Origin: an uncultured Zetaproteobacteria bacterium
Lineage (GTDB): Bacteria > Pseudomonadota > Zetaproteobacteria > Mariprofundales > Mariprofundaceae
Direction: 5' to 3'
NCBI GenBank assembly: GCA_913056285.1
Contig: CAJXNE010000011.1
Location: forward strand, 1 to 21,705
DNA: 21,705 nt
Both the position numbers and the translations under genes were made by a program. Shown in pieces: positions 14,674 to 21,104 of the stretch (position 1 is its first letter; every line of letters begins with the position of its first letter). Below the pieces are notes generated by a model. That model ran no database searches and had not been told where the DNA came from. It worked only from the letters and a program-made list of their open reading frames with translations.

Positions 14674-15942
14674 ATGAGAGACAAGCATTTATACCAACAG
14701 ATACTTGGCATTGATGATCCTTGGCAGGTCTTTGATGTCGAATTGAATTCATCAGAGCAAGAAGTACGGGTTTACATTCAGCAAAAAATAGGGACTCGCT
14801 TAGCCTGCCCACAGTGCAGTAAAACTTGTTCTTGCTATGACCATCGCCGCAAAGAGTGGCGCCATCTGGACACATGCCAGTTCAAAACAATATTGGTAGC
14901 GGACATTCCACGCGTGAAGTGTTCTGAGCATGGCGTACATCAAGTAGGTGTGCCATGGGCAGAGCCGGGATCTGGCTTCACGGCTCTGTTTGAAGGGCTG
15001 GTTATCGACTGGCTCAAGGAGGCCAATATTAAAGCTGTAGCCGAACTTATGGGGCTGGGCTGGAGCGCCGTTGACGGTATCATGCAACGAGCTGTCAAAC
15101 GTGGTCTGGCCAGACGCGATGATACGGTGATGTTCAAACATATTGGCGTGGATGAGGTGTCATTCCAGAAGAGGCATGAATACATCACTGTCGTTAGCGA
15201 CCATGAACACAATCGCGTCCTGTATCTGGCTGATGATCGTAAAACAACAAGTCTGGATGGCTTTTATAAATCGATAAACGACAAGCAAAAATCAGCCGTT
15301 GCTTCGGTATCGATGGATATGTGGCCTGCGTTTATCAATGCGACAAAGAAGCACGTTCCTGATGCCGATAAAAAGATTGCCTTTGACCGTTTTCATGTTG
15401 CCAAAATGTTCAATGACTGCGTCGACCAGGTCCGCAGGGCTGAAAATAAGGCGCTGCTTGCCGATGGGAATCACTGCATGGCAAGAAGTCGATATAACTG
15501 GCTACGGCACCTGGGCGATGTATCTCGCAAGCATTGGCCGGACTTCAAGGCATTGCGAGTCGTCGCCATCAAAACCGCACGCGCATGGGCCATCAAAGAG
15601 CATGCTTCTACGCTTTGGAATTACATCAGTCGAACCTGGGCAGAAAAAGGCTGGAAGAAGTTACTGGGCTGGATGTCCCGCAGTCGTTTGCCCGCCATGG
15701 TCAAGTTGGCCAGTACCATTCGCAAACATCTTTGGGGAATTATTAACGCCATTGTGCTGGATGCCAGTAACGGAAAATCAGAGAGCATGAATAGTAGAAT
15801 TCAGAAGGTGAAATCGCGCAGCCACGGCTTTCGAAATAGAGAACGGTTTCGCAATGCAATCTACTTTCACTTGGGTGCTCTGGATCTATATCCGGCTACT
15901 AGTCAGACCGGTTTGGCTTGCGCTGCCCACACAACTTCGTGA
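14674..15942 (+). CDS. ISL3-family DDE transposase
   Basis: This enzyme cuts and pastes the surrounding element. The 422-aa length is typical of the family. From the N-terminus: a zinc-ribbon-like region with CPQC (45-48), CSC (52-54) and C83/H86; a helix-turn-helix around 118-145 (AVAELMGLGWSAVDGIMQRA); then the DDE domain with D160 (IGVDE), D215 (SMDMW) and E370 (GKSESMNSRIQ), and the FDRFHV motif near 237-242. All three acidic residues are present, so it should be active. The start ATG lies 31 bp inside the left repeat with only a weak Shine-Dalgarno sequence. The TGA stop overlaps the right inverted repeat. Codon use and GC are not obviously different from its neighbours. Confidence 0.96.
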   Translation: MRDKHLYQQILGIDDPWQVFDVELNSSEQEVRVYIQQKIGTRLACPQCSKTCSCYDHRRKEWRHLDTCQFKTILVADIPRVKCSEHGVHQVGVPWAEPGSGFTALFEGLVIDWLKEANIKAVAELMGLGWSAVDGIMQRAVKRGLARRDDTVMFKHIGVDEVSFQKRHEYITVVSDHEHNRVLYLADDRKTTSLDGFYKSINDKQKSAVASVSMDMWPAFINATKKHVPDADKKIAFDRFHVAKMFNDCVDQVRRAENKALLADGNHCMARSRYNWLRHLGDVSRKHWPDFKALRVVAIKTARAWAIKEHASTLWNYISRTWAEKGWKKLLGWMSRSRLPAMVKLASTIRKHLWGIINAIVLDASNGKSESMNSRIQKVKSRSHGFRNRERFRNAIYFHLGALDLYPATSQTGLACAAHTTS

Positions 15943-15948
15943 AGCGCC
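15926..15948 (-). repeat. Right terminal inverted repeat of the ISL3 element
   Basis: The sequence ends GTGAAGCGCC and pairs base for base with 14621-14643. It contains the transposase stop codon (15940-15942). Confidence 0.96.
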
Positions 15949-15956
15949 AGGAAACT
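15949..15956. repeat. Right target-site duplication (8 bp)
   Basis: AGGAAACT, identical to 14613-14620. Confidence 0.95.
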
Positions 15957-15964
15957 TAATGTGG

Positions 15965-15970
15965 TTGCAA
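15965..15970 (-). promoter_or_regulatory. Stranded -35 element of the multicopper oxidase promoter
   Basis: TTGCAA reads the same on both strands. In the reconstructed empty site it lies 16 bp from TAATAT (now at 14607-14612). The spacer contained the 8-bp insertion target. Confidence 0.5.
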
Positions 15971-16072
15971 AGCTTAGTGGCCTTCATTAAAGATGTAAAG
16001 GAGATGTATGATAGTTAAGCTTGCTTGCGAAAGGTGTTGAATGGCATAGCAAATCAGCTGCCAAGCCTTGCC

Positions 16073-16291
16073 ATGGATGATGGAGGCACCCATCATACGG
16101 GCATGAAAGAGTTATTGGTATATGGTGTCAGCGGGATCGCTTCACTATTTATTTTCGGTTATTGCGTACATATCTTTGTTGGCGGCATGGTCAGCGAACA
16201 GACCGAATTACTGCTCATTATTGTTGTCGTAGTTATCAGCGCAGCTGTCACCGGCTGGCTCATTTGGGACGCGCTCAAACGCACGCGTTAA
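16073..16291 (+). CDS. Small two-TM membrane protein, start uncertain
   Basis: From the ATG at 16073 the product is 72 aa: MDDGGTHHTG, then a hydrophobic segment (about 15-38), a short loop (SEQTE), a second TM (about 44-62) and a basic end (DALKRTR). An ATG at 16103 or a TTG at 16025 are alternatives; none has a well-placed ribosome binding site. The best Shine-Dalgarno nearby (AAAGGAG at 15997-16003) serves an ATG at 16008 whose frame stops after 10 codons, so the 5' end may be damaged or hold a leader peptide. It is convergent with the 16302 gene, 10 bp apart. No family is recognised. Confidence 0.6.
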   Translation: MDDGGTHHTGMKELLVYGVSGIASLFIFGYCVHIFVGGMVSEQTELLLIIVVVVISAAVTGWLIWDALKRTR

Positions 16292-16301
16292 AAAGAACGG
16301 C

Positions 16302-16766
16302 TTATTTGTAGCGTTCCAGCGCTTTTTCGATGGCTTTGAATGTGTCGTCATCAAACTGCTTGCGATGAAAGACATGCTGGCATTTGGCACCCTGATTATC
16401 TATTCCGGTCAAACCAAATGATTTGCCGGCATGGTCGGAAAAGAAACGAATATCCTTCACCAACGCTGTGACCGTACCATTTTTCAACTTCAGACGGATA
16501 CGTTCCTTATTGATATCCAGTGACACCGGTGCTTTCGGGTGAATCAATAACCGACGCATCACACGGCCACCACCTACCATCAGAAAGAAAAAGCCCAGAA
16601 ACATCAACCCGTAGCCGATTGCAACCTGATCGTCCCCGCCATACCAGAGCTTCACACCCCAGAGCAGTAAGAAACCGACCGTCGGCACATATAACACCAG
16701 ATCCCATAAAACACCGGCTTTGTCGGGTTGTAATTCACATTGCACTTCCTGCCAGTTTCTAGCCAT
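16302..16766 (-). CDS. Two-TM membrane protein with C-terminal PH-like domain
   Basis: This 154-aa protein has a short cytoplasmic start, two TM helices near 20-42 and 48-66, then a soluble region of beta-strand character (SLDINKERIRLKLKNGTVTA, then LVKDIRFFSDH...SFGLTGID) and a C-terminal helix (DDDTFKAIEKALERYK). The pattern of two TMs followed by a strand-rich domain that ends in a helix is like bacterial PH-like membrane proteins; that is a structural guess. The ATG shares one base with the TAA of the thioredoxin-like gene (TAATG). It is the last gene of the 16302-18458 operon. Function unknown. Confidence 0.72.
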   Translation of the reverse strand: MARNWQEVQCELQPDKAGVLWDLVLYVPTVGFLLLWGVKLWYGGDDQVAIGYGLMFLGFFFLMVGGGRVMRRLLIHPKAPVSLDINKERIRLKLKNGTVTALVKDIRFFSDHAGKSFGLTGIDNQGAKCQHVFHRKQFDDDTFKAIEKALERYK

Positions 16767-17332
16767 TATTTATCCTTGCCCGCAGTGGATGCCCCCGCAG
16801 TGGATGCCCCCGCAGCGGATTTTCCTGTAGTGGATGTCAGATCAGCCAGCACCGGATCAATTTCCTGATAGAGCATCCGCCCCGGATACACCTCTTTCAC
16901 GACACCTTTGGTATTAATAACAAATGTCCACGGCTCGCCGCGCACCTGAAAGGCGTCATAGGCTTCCGGATTATAATACTGATCCATATGCAGAAAGAGC
17001 ACTTTATGCTCATATTTATTCAGCATATCCTTCAACATCTGCAACTGTTGATCGCACTGGGTGCAGTGGCCGGGCGTGGCGAATTCCAGCACAATCGGCT
17101 TATGCTGTTTGAGCGCAGCATCGAAGGACAGCTTGTACATACGCGGATCCGGGTAGCGATAGCTGGTGATTTTGGACATGTCGCCGCCGACATCGGCCAG
17201 GGTTTTGGTCTTCACCACCGGGGCAGGCTTACCAGCCAAAAATACACCGCCGCCGCCAACACTGCCAAAATCCATATCACCGCAAGCGGCAAGTGTTGCC
17301 AGCAGCGCAATAAGCGCCAGCCGTTTGATCAC
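16766..17332 (-). CDS. Thioredoxin-fold lipoprotein with CXXC
   Basis: This 188-aa protein has a lipoprotein signal peptide with lipobox LAAC (C17), a Gly-rich linker (GSVGGGGV), and a thioredoxin-like domain from about 60 to 165. The redox motif is CTQC at 90-93 (EFATPGHCTQCDQQ), followed by the strand KVLFLHMDQYYN and the cis-Pro-like GEPWTFVIN. The C-terminus is a low-complexity AGASTAGASTAGKDK tail made by a 15-bp tandem repeat. It should act in the periplasm, tethered to the membrane, to reduce cysteines of apocytochromes or copper sites, as ResA- or Sco-like partners do; no Sco copper motif is present. It overlaps the mini-CcoN gene by 4 bp (ATGA), so it probably serves that module. Confidence 0.85.
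   Translation of the reverse strand: MIKRLALIALLATLAACGDMDFGSVGGGGVFLAGKPAPVVKTKTLADVGGDMSKITSYRYPDPRMYKLSFDAALKQHKPIVLEFATPGHCTQCDQQLQMLKDMLNKYEHKVLFLHMDQYYNPEAYDAFQVRGEPWTFVINTKGVVKEVYPGRMLYQEIDPVLADLTSTTGKSAAGASTAGASTAGKDK
16781..16820. repeat. 15-bp tandem repeat in the thioredoxin-like gene
   Basis: The unit CGCAGTGGATGCCCC occurs twice exactly (16781-16795, 16796-16810) and then partially (CGCAGCGGAT). It encodes the AGAST repeats near the C-terminus. A unit divisible by three changes tail length without breaking the frame, so copy number may vary between strains. Confidence 0.85.
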
Positions 17333-17856
17333 CTGTTTTTCCGCCAGCCAGCGCAGGTGCGAAATATATTATAGGCCCAGATGCAGTTGGCGAGCAGTAC
17401 TATCGATCCGAAAATCCCCATCACTGCCAGCCACGGACGTACCAGTTGTTCCACTTCAGACGGCAACATCGTCTGGCTTGCTATGCCACCGACCACACCT
17501 GCAGTCGTAAAGAACACAACCATGCCGATCAGGCCGAAGTTATGCGTCCAGAAATGTACTTTGACGAGCTTCAAACTATAAATCGGACGTTTGGCCAACC
17601 GCGGCACGACATAATACACGGCTGCAAAAATCGCCATCTCCACCCAGCCCAGCAGATTGATATGGGTGTGCGCACGCACGATCAGCTTGCCGAACATGCG
17701 ATGATCCACAAAGTGGCGGAAATCCTGGATACCGCCCATCAGCGCCCCCCATGAAAAACCGATAATACTGTAGATTATACAGGCGAATATGAACCACAGG
17801 GTATATTTGACATACTCTTCATCTTCCCACGGCTGAAGGGGTGCTTTTGTTGTCAC
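17329..17856 (-). CDS. Miniature CcoN-like protein: C-terminal four-helix segment of oxidase subunit I
   Basis: This 175-aa protein has four TM helices, near 18-42, 58-84, 101-122 and 142-166. Residues 61-103 (VRAHTHINLLGWVEM...VYYVVPRLAKRPIYSLKLVKVHFW) resemble the late helices of CcoN, where canonical proteins have GHVHAGALGW, YLVPRL, MYSVKL and VHFW. The two histidines of the heme-binding HXH motif are kept (H63 and H65). CuB ligands and the cross-linked tyrosine are absent, so it cannot be an oxidase by itself. It overlaps the cytochrome c gene upstream (ATGA) and the thioredoxin-like gene downstream (ATGA). It may bind one or two b hemes and pass electrons from the quinol pool to the attached cytochrome c. 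It is complete, with its own start and stop; I do not think it is a fragment. Confidence 0.82.
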   Translation of the reverse strand: MTTKAPLQPWEDEEYVKYTLWFIFACIIYSIIGFSWGALMGGIQDFRHFVDHRMFGKLIVRAHTHINLLGWVEMAIFAAVYYVVPRLAKRPIYSLKLVKVHFWTHNFGLIGMVVFFTTAGVVGGIASQTMLPSEVEQLVRPWLAVMGIFGSIVLLANCIWAYNIFRTCAGWRKNR

Positions 17857-18458
17857 TTCGATGCTCCTGCGTTTGCCGGACTGGCCGGCTGTTGTTTGTC
17901 TCTAATATCAGGGTATTTTTTCTGCCACTCTTTGGGCGCCCAGGTTTTGGCCATACTGTCAATAAAGGGCGAATCCCCTTTGGGCGGCACGGGTGATGAG
18001 GAAGATCCCTGGTCGGATTTCAATTCCGACAGAAACACCGCAATAGCATGCAGTTCCTCTTTCGGCAGTTTGGCGACATAGGCGGCCGAGCGCTGGCCGG
18101 GGCGGTGATCCATCGTTTCGCTACCGTAATTGGTCACCGGATCCTTCAGAAAGGCATACAACCATGCCGCTGTACGACGCGAGCCGATACCATCAAGATC
18201 GGCGGTTCGGCCCATATTGGTACCCTCCAGCAAGGCGCGATGGCAGGTCGTACAACCATGCACGCGAAACAGTTGTGAACCTTTCTTGCCTTCTACCGAA
18301 AAGTTATCATGCGTTTTGACTTCAAACAGCGGCTTATCGGACTTGGCAATCACAAACTGCATAATGATGAAGGCGATAACAGCGAAGACAACAAATACGC
18401 CGGCTACGGTGAATAATATTTTCTCGCCGGGCTTGAGTGATTGGGAGTTAGTAGACAT
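17853..18458 (-). CDS. Membrane-anchored monoheme cytochrome c
   Basis: This 201-aa protein has a single TM at about 16-38 and a periplasmic cytochrome c domain with CTTCH at 69-73 (RVHGCTTCHRAL). M116 in SETMDHRPGQ is a possible distal ligand. LDGIGSRRTAAWLY and the following KLPKEELHAIAVFLSEL parallel the cytochrome at 7281-7775. A Ser/Pro-rich linker and a basic C-terminus follow. It is the first gene of its operon and overlaps the mini-CcoN gene by 4 bp, a NorC-NorB-like arrangement in miniature. The start ATG has only a distant GGCGGA upstream. The electron partner is probably the mini-CcoN (inference). Confidence 0.88.
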   Translation of the reverse strand: MSTNSQSLKPGEKILFTVAGVFVVFAVIAFIIMQFVIAKSDKPLFEVKTHDNFSVEGKKGSQLFRVHGCTTCHRALLEGTNMGRTADLDGIGSRRTAAWLYAFLKDPVTNYGSETMDHRPGQRSAAYVAKLPKEELHAIAVFLSELKSDQGSSSSPVPPKGDSPFIDSMAKTWAPKEWQKKYPDIRDKQQPASPANAGASK

Positions 18459-18524
18459 GGCGCGACATTATTCCGCCTCATGCCCACTTTGCAAGCAGAA
18501 GCGTCCACCGGCGATGGTGCATAA

Positions 18525-18559
18525 AAAAAAGCCGACGAGGTTTCCCTGCCGGCTTTTTT
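18525..18559. terminator. Bidirectional-looking intrinsic terminator
   Basis: AAAAAAGCCG (18525-18534) pairs with CGGCTTTTTT (18550-18559), with extra AGG/CCT pairing inside the loop. It lies past the stop of the DUF2939-like gene on the minus strand and before the next operon, so it should end that transcript. Confidence 0.82.
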
Positions 18560-18594
18560 ATATTACGTATTATAACAACTTAATATTTCAGCAC

Positions 18595-19116
18595 CTATTT
18601 AAGTATATTGGCCATCATCGTCTTGGACAAAGTGGCACTGGTTAAACGCCAGGTAACAATACTTTTATCCTTGGCAATCACGAATTTCACCCAAATATTC
18701 TTGTCCGCATTATTCACCAGTTTATAGTTTAAATGCGAATACGCCATGGACTCAAGACTCATCGTACAGGCGCTGTCATCATATCCTGACTTGGCCCCTG
18801 CCGGCGTACAAATACCGCTGCGTTTGACCAAATCGACAAAGGTATCGGCATTCACATCAATTTTGGGTGCATCATTGGCAATAAATGTTGAATTGGCATA
18901 TTTGCTATGCCGAACAATCTTGACCGGTGCCAGATTCTCAGGCATCTGAGTCCTGACCGCCCCCTGCAACTGATGAAAGTTAATGCCAGCTTCCAGTTCT
19001 GCTTTGTCATTATGTTCAATACCGGAACTGAGGTGCCCAAATGCAAAATAGAGCCCCCCGTAACTGACTGTTACCAGCAACACGGCACAAGTAATATAGA
19101 ATAGCACCATCCTCAA
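18595..19116 (-). CDS. DUF2939-like membrane-anchored protein
   Basis: From the TTG at 19116 the product is 173 aa: one TM (about 4-27), then a periplasmic domain. LSSGIEHNDKAELEAGINFH and the following QLQGAVRTQM fit the DUF2939 pattern (a helix with a gDaa.L...vDf..lr..lk motif). Two cysteines (GICTPAG and SACTMS) could form a disulfide. The TTG has a poor ribosome binding site. A strong one, AGGAGGA at 19167-19161, lies 5 bp before an in-frame ATA at 19155; starting there adds AKNKPGQDQNNGL, a sensible cytoplasmic N-terminus. An in-frame TAG blocks any longer reading. The gene is divergent from the lipoprotein pair. Function unknown. Confidence 0.75.
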   Translation of the reverse strand: MRMVLFYITCAVLLVTVSYGGLYFAFGHLSSGIEHNDKAELEAGINFHQLQGAVRTQMPENLAPVKIVRHSKYANSTFIANDAPKIDVNADTFVDLVKRSGICTPAGAKSGYDDSACTMSLESMAYSHLNYKLVNNADKNIWVKFVIAKDKSIVTWRLTSATLSKTMMANILK

Positions 19117-19191
19117 TCCATTATTCTGATCCTGACCGGGTTTGTTTTTCGCTATGAATCTCCTCCTTGGCTATAATCAATTTGAATGACC

Positions 19192-19208
19192 AAACCATAC
19201 TATGGTTT
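19192..19208. promoter_or_regulatory. 17-bp palindrome in the divergent intergenic region
   Basis: AAACCATACTATGGTTT is a perfect palindrome with 8-bp arms and one central base, between the DUF2939-like gene and the lipoprotein pair. A TATAAT (19172-19177, plus strand) lies close by but lacks a good -35. It may be a shared operator. Confidence 0.5.
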
Positions 19209-19290
19209 ACATCTTATGAAAAGGAGTAACACATCCCATCGCTTGCCAAGTGCCAGTCTCCTCCTATCATCACCAGCCATCGGAGGTAAT

Positions 19291-19719
19291 ATGAAACTTT
19301 TTTTTGTCAGGCTATTGCTGTTGCCCCTGTTGCTTGCCATGTTGGCAGGTTGCTTTTCTGAAGCGGATCAGGGTGAAGATGCGAACCGGATTATTAGCAC
19401 CGTTCACAAAGGATTCCAGACCGGCAACTGGCAGGATGTGATGCCGCTGTATAACGATCAGTTCCTGCGCATTCATGAGCTGAAGGCATGGCAAAAACAG
19501 ATAACGACACTGACCAAGCCGCTGGGCGCATTGGAGCATGTCAAGCGCACTTTTAAACACTATGACCCGCGTCTTGGCGGCGTGTTTTACACCTATGGTT
19601 TTCTGTTACACTTCAAGCATGGCAGCTTGACTGAAACCCTGACTATATTTAAGGACGCAGATCAAAAAAACATGACGATCTCCGGCCATGATCTCAAACT
19701 CAGGAAACGCCAGTCATGA
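19291..19719 (+). CDS. Lipoprotein, unrecognised
   Basis: The ATG at 19291 is chosen because GGAGG lies 5 bp upstream and the product then begins with a textbook lipoprotein signal (MKLFFVRLLLLPLLLAMLAG, C21). An in-frame start further upstream would bury the signal. The mature part (121 aa) is mixed alpha/beta with ISTVHKGFQTGNWQDVMPLYNDQFL and later strands ending TISGHDLKLR, similar in rhythm to small NTF2-like or DUF4019-like domains; this is a weak structural impression. It overlaps the next lipoprotein gene by 4 bp (ATGA). No catalytic residues are evident. Confidence 0.78.
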   Translation: MKLFFVRLLLLPLLLAMLAGCFSEADQGEDANRIISTVHKGFQTGNWQDVMPLYNDQFLRIHELKAWQKQITTLTKPLGALEHVKRTFKHYDPRLGGVFYTYGFLLHFKHGSLTETLTIFKDADQKNMTISGHDLKLRKRQS

Positions 19720-20093
19720 TGATCGCAAACAAATATATCCGCATACTGGCTTTCACCCTGCTATGCTCGCTGACTTCCTGCATGACAACGGACAACCCGG
19801 TCCCTGCCGATAAAATCTCTCAGCTGGCAGGTATTTGGCAGCAGGATGGTGGCAAAACCACCATTCACTTTTATGCCGATGAAACGATTAAATTGACCAT
19901 GCCGGATGAGCATCCGCCGATTCGTCTGTTATCGCAAATGGAAGTCATCAAGGATGATCAGATTGGCTTTGGCGTAGGTGACCGCTGGAACGGGCCTGTG
20001 CATGTCGAAATAAACAAAGATGGTCAATCCCTACAGCTGATTTTCCCTGCTGAACCAATCCGTACCATGGATTTTCACAGACAACCCCAATGA
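19716..20093 (+). CDS. Lipoprotein, unrecognised, beta-rich
   Basis: This 125-aa protein has a lipoprotein signal with lipobox LTSC (C22). The mature domain (ISQLAGIWQQDGGKTTIHFY...) looks like a small beta-barrel or lipocalin-like fold, with repeated short strands and a GIW motif often seen near the start of such domains. Its ATG overlaps the previous stop (ATGA), so both lipoproteins are made together. No named family is recognised. Confidence 0.75.
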   Translation: MMIANKYIRILAFTLLCSLTSCMTTDNPVPADKISQLAGIWQQDGGKTTIHFYADETIKLTMPDEHPPIRLLSQMEVIKDDQIGFGVGDRWNGPVHVEINKDGQSLQLIFPAEPIRTMDFHRQPQ

Positions 20094-20153
20094 AATTGCT
20101 GAAAGTACATCTGTAGCATTCATTTCCCCGGAAAGTCAGCAACCCACTGAATG

Positions 20154-20342
20154 GCGACGCAAGTCGCATTGCGAAAACCAAGGAATGGAGTAATTATTCA
20201 GCACCTGTCATCAAAGTGGAGTAACTGTTCAGATTGTCTGCATTTTGGTCGCTGCCAAGGAAAAAGCGCGCAGCATACTCCATGTATGTGAGCACTTTTG
20301 ACGCCAGCAGCGGGCAAAAGGGGGGTGAGCTTAATAGTTACG
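20154..20342 (+). repeat. Dispersed repeat, copy B
   Basis: This region, most of the 300-bp gene-free stretch 20094-20393, shares with copy A the 14-mer GCGACGCAAGTCGC (20154-20167) and the block 20255-20342 (CAAGGAAAAAGCGCGCAG, TGTGAGCACTTTTGACGC, GGGCAAAA, GGGTGAG, AGTTACG). Inside are two related short motifs, GGAGTAATTATTCAG and GGAGTAACTGTTCAG. The right end, read on the minus strand, gives GTAACTATTAAG, close to an inverted copy of GTAACTGTTCAG (20221-20232), so the core 20221-20341 has imperfect inverted ends like a MITE or REP-type unit. No gene is visible. Confidence 0.65.
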
Positions 20343-20393
20343 CAGTTTTCAGGAATGATTGGTGCAAACTAAAGAGCTGAGCCCCGAGATTGC

Positions 20394-21104
20394 TTATCCA
20401 ACCCTGTTCAGCTGTCCAACATGCTGCTCATATTCAACATATACCAGTACAACAGGTCGATCTGCCGTACCGTTAACTCGAACAATCTCCCCTCTCAGAA
20501 GCCCCGAATCTAACCATTCTCCAAATTGATTGTTCAATCCATGCATCACATAACCAAGCTTACATCCATCTGCACTAACGGCCGTAACGGCCTTGGGGTC
20601 ATGTGGATTATCAGGTTCTGCAACAAAGCGAACTTCTTCACCAATTTCACAACCATTCTCATGATAACGATGGCCTGCAATTTCGACAATAAATTCTACG
20701 GCCTCCATGCCCGGAAACACTGGCATAAACCTAAATCCATCACGTGGAAGTGATGCCCCGGTATATCCCAAAAGAGAAAAATCAGAGATGGATGCCTTTA
20801 AATTGCTGGCAATGTGCCAATAAGCGAGAAACTTGTCGAAATCTTCCCTGCTTCGCGCAGGCAACCGGGACATGAAGCTTTCCATAACACCAAGGCGATA
20901 CTCCTCATCAAAATGCTTAAAAGCTAAATACCCCTTGAACCCATGCTCCTTAGCTTCTTCAAGATCCGGACCGGGAAGGTATCGAAAACAAAAACTATCA
21001 CCCGCATGGGATACTTCACCGACAATATAGCGGTTTCGGGTAACAGGCTCCTGCCATGAAAGCAGAAGGCTTGTTGGTTCAACAATGTGACTAAGCTTTC
21101 TCAT
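20394..21104 (-). CDS. HipA N-terminal-like plus HIRAN domain protein
   Basis: From the ATG at 21104 the product is 236 aa; a TTG at 21113 is the alternative. Residues 14-95 (LLLSWQEPVTRNRYIVGEVS, then FRYLPGPDLEEAKEHGFKGY and SRLPARSREDFDKFL) resemble the N-terminal subdomain of HipA or HipS. Residues 137-225 form a HIRAN domain: FIVEIAGHRYHENG, then VRFVAEPDNPHDPKAVTAVS, then CKLGYVMHGLNNQF. HIRAN binds single-stranded or damaged DNA ends in Rad5/HLTF; bacterial copies are poorly studied. The gene overlaps the kinase upstream by 14 bp, so the two are translated together. It may inhibit, dock or target the kinase. No DNA-binding HipB-like protein is visible in the window. Confidence 0.82.
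   Translation of the reverse strand: MRKLSHIVEPTSLLLSWQEPVTRNRYIVGEVSHAGDSFCFRYLPGPDLEEAKEHGFKGYLAFKHFDEEYRLGVMESFMSRLPARSREDFDKFLAYWHIASNLKASISDFSLLGYTGASLPRDGFRFMPVFPGMEAVEFIVEIAGHRYHENGCEIGEEVRFVAEPDNPHDPKAVTAVSADGCKLGYVMHGLNNQFGEWLDSGLLRGEIVRVNGTADRPVVLVYVEYEQHVGQLNRVG

Larger units (their letters stand above)
14621..15948 (+). mobile_element. Complete ISL3-family insertion sequence, 1328 bp
   Basis: Perfect 23-bp terminal inverted repeats, a perfect 8-bp target duplication and one full-length transposase gene define an intact element. The lack of any mismatch in ends or duplications suggests a recent insertion that may still be mobile. It lies between the multicopper oxidase operon (minus) and the plus-strand gene at 16073, with its transposase pointing away from the copper oxidase operon. 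The transposase stop codon lies inside the right repeat. No passenger gene is present. Confidence 0.96.

Noticed and set aside
16781..16820. CRISPR-like or regulatory direct repeats
   Set aside because: The 15-bp units are contiguous, without spacers, and lie in frame inside a coding sequence.
17329..17856. Pseudogene fragment of ccoN
   Set aside because: It has its own start and stop, four complete helices, intact HXH and ATGA coupling on both sides, which a decayed fragment would not keep.
19186..19719. Longer start for the plus-strand lipoprotein
   Set aside because: The upstream extension would bury the lipoprotein signal peptide; the ATG at 19291 has GGAGG at correct spacing.
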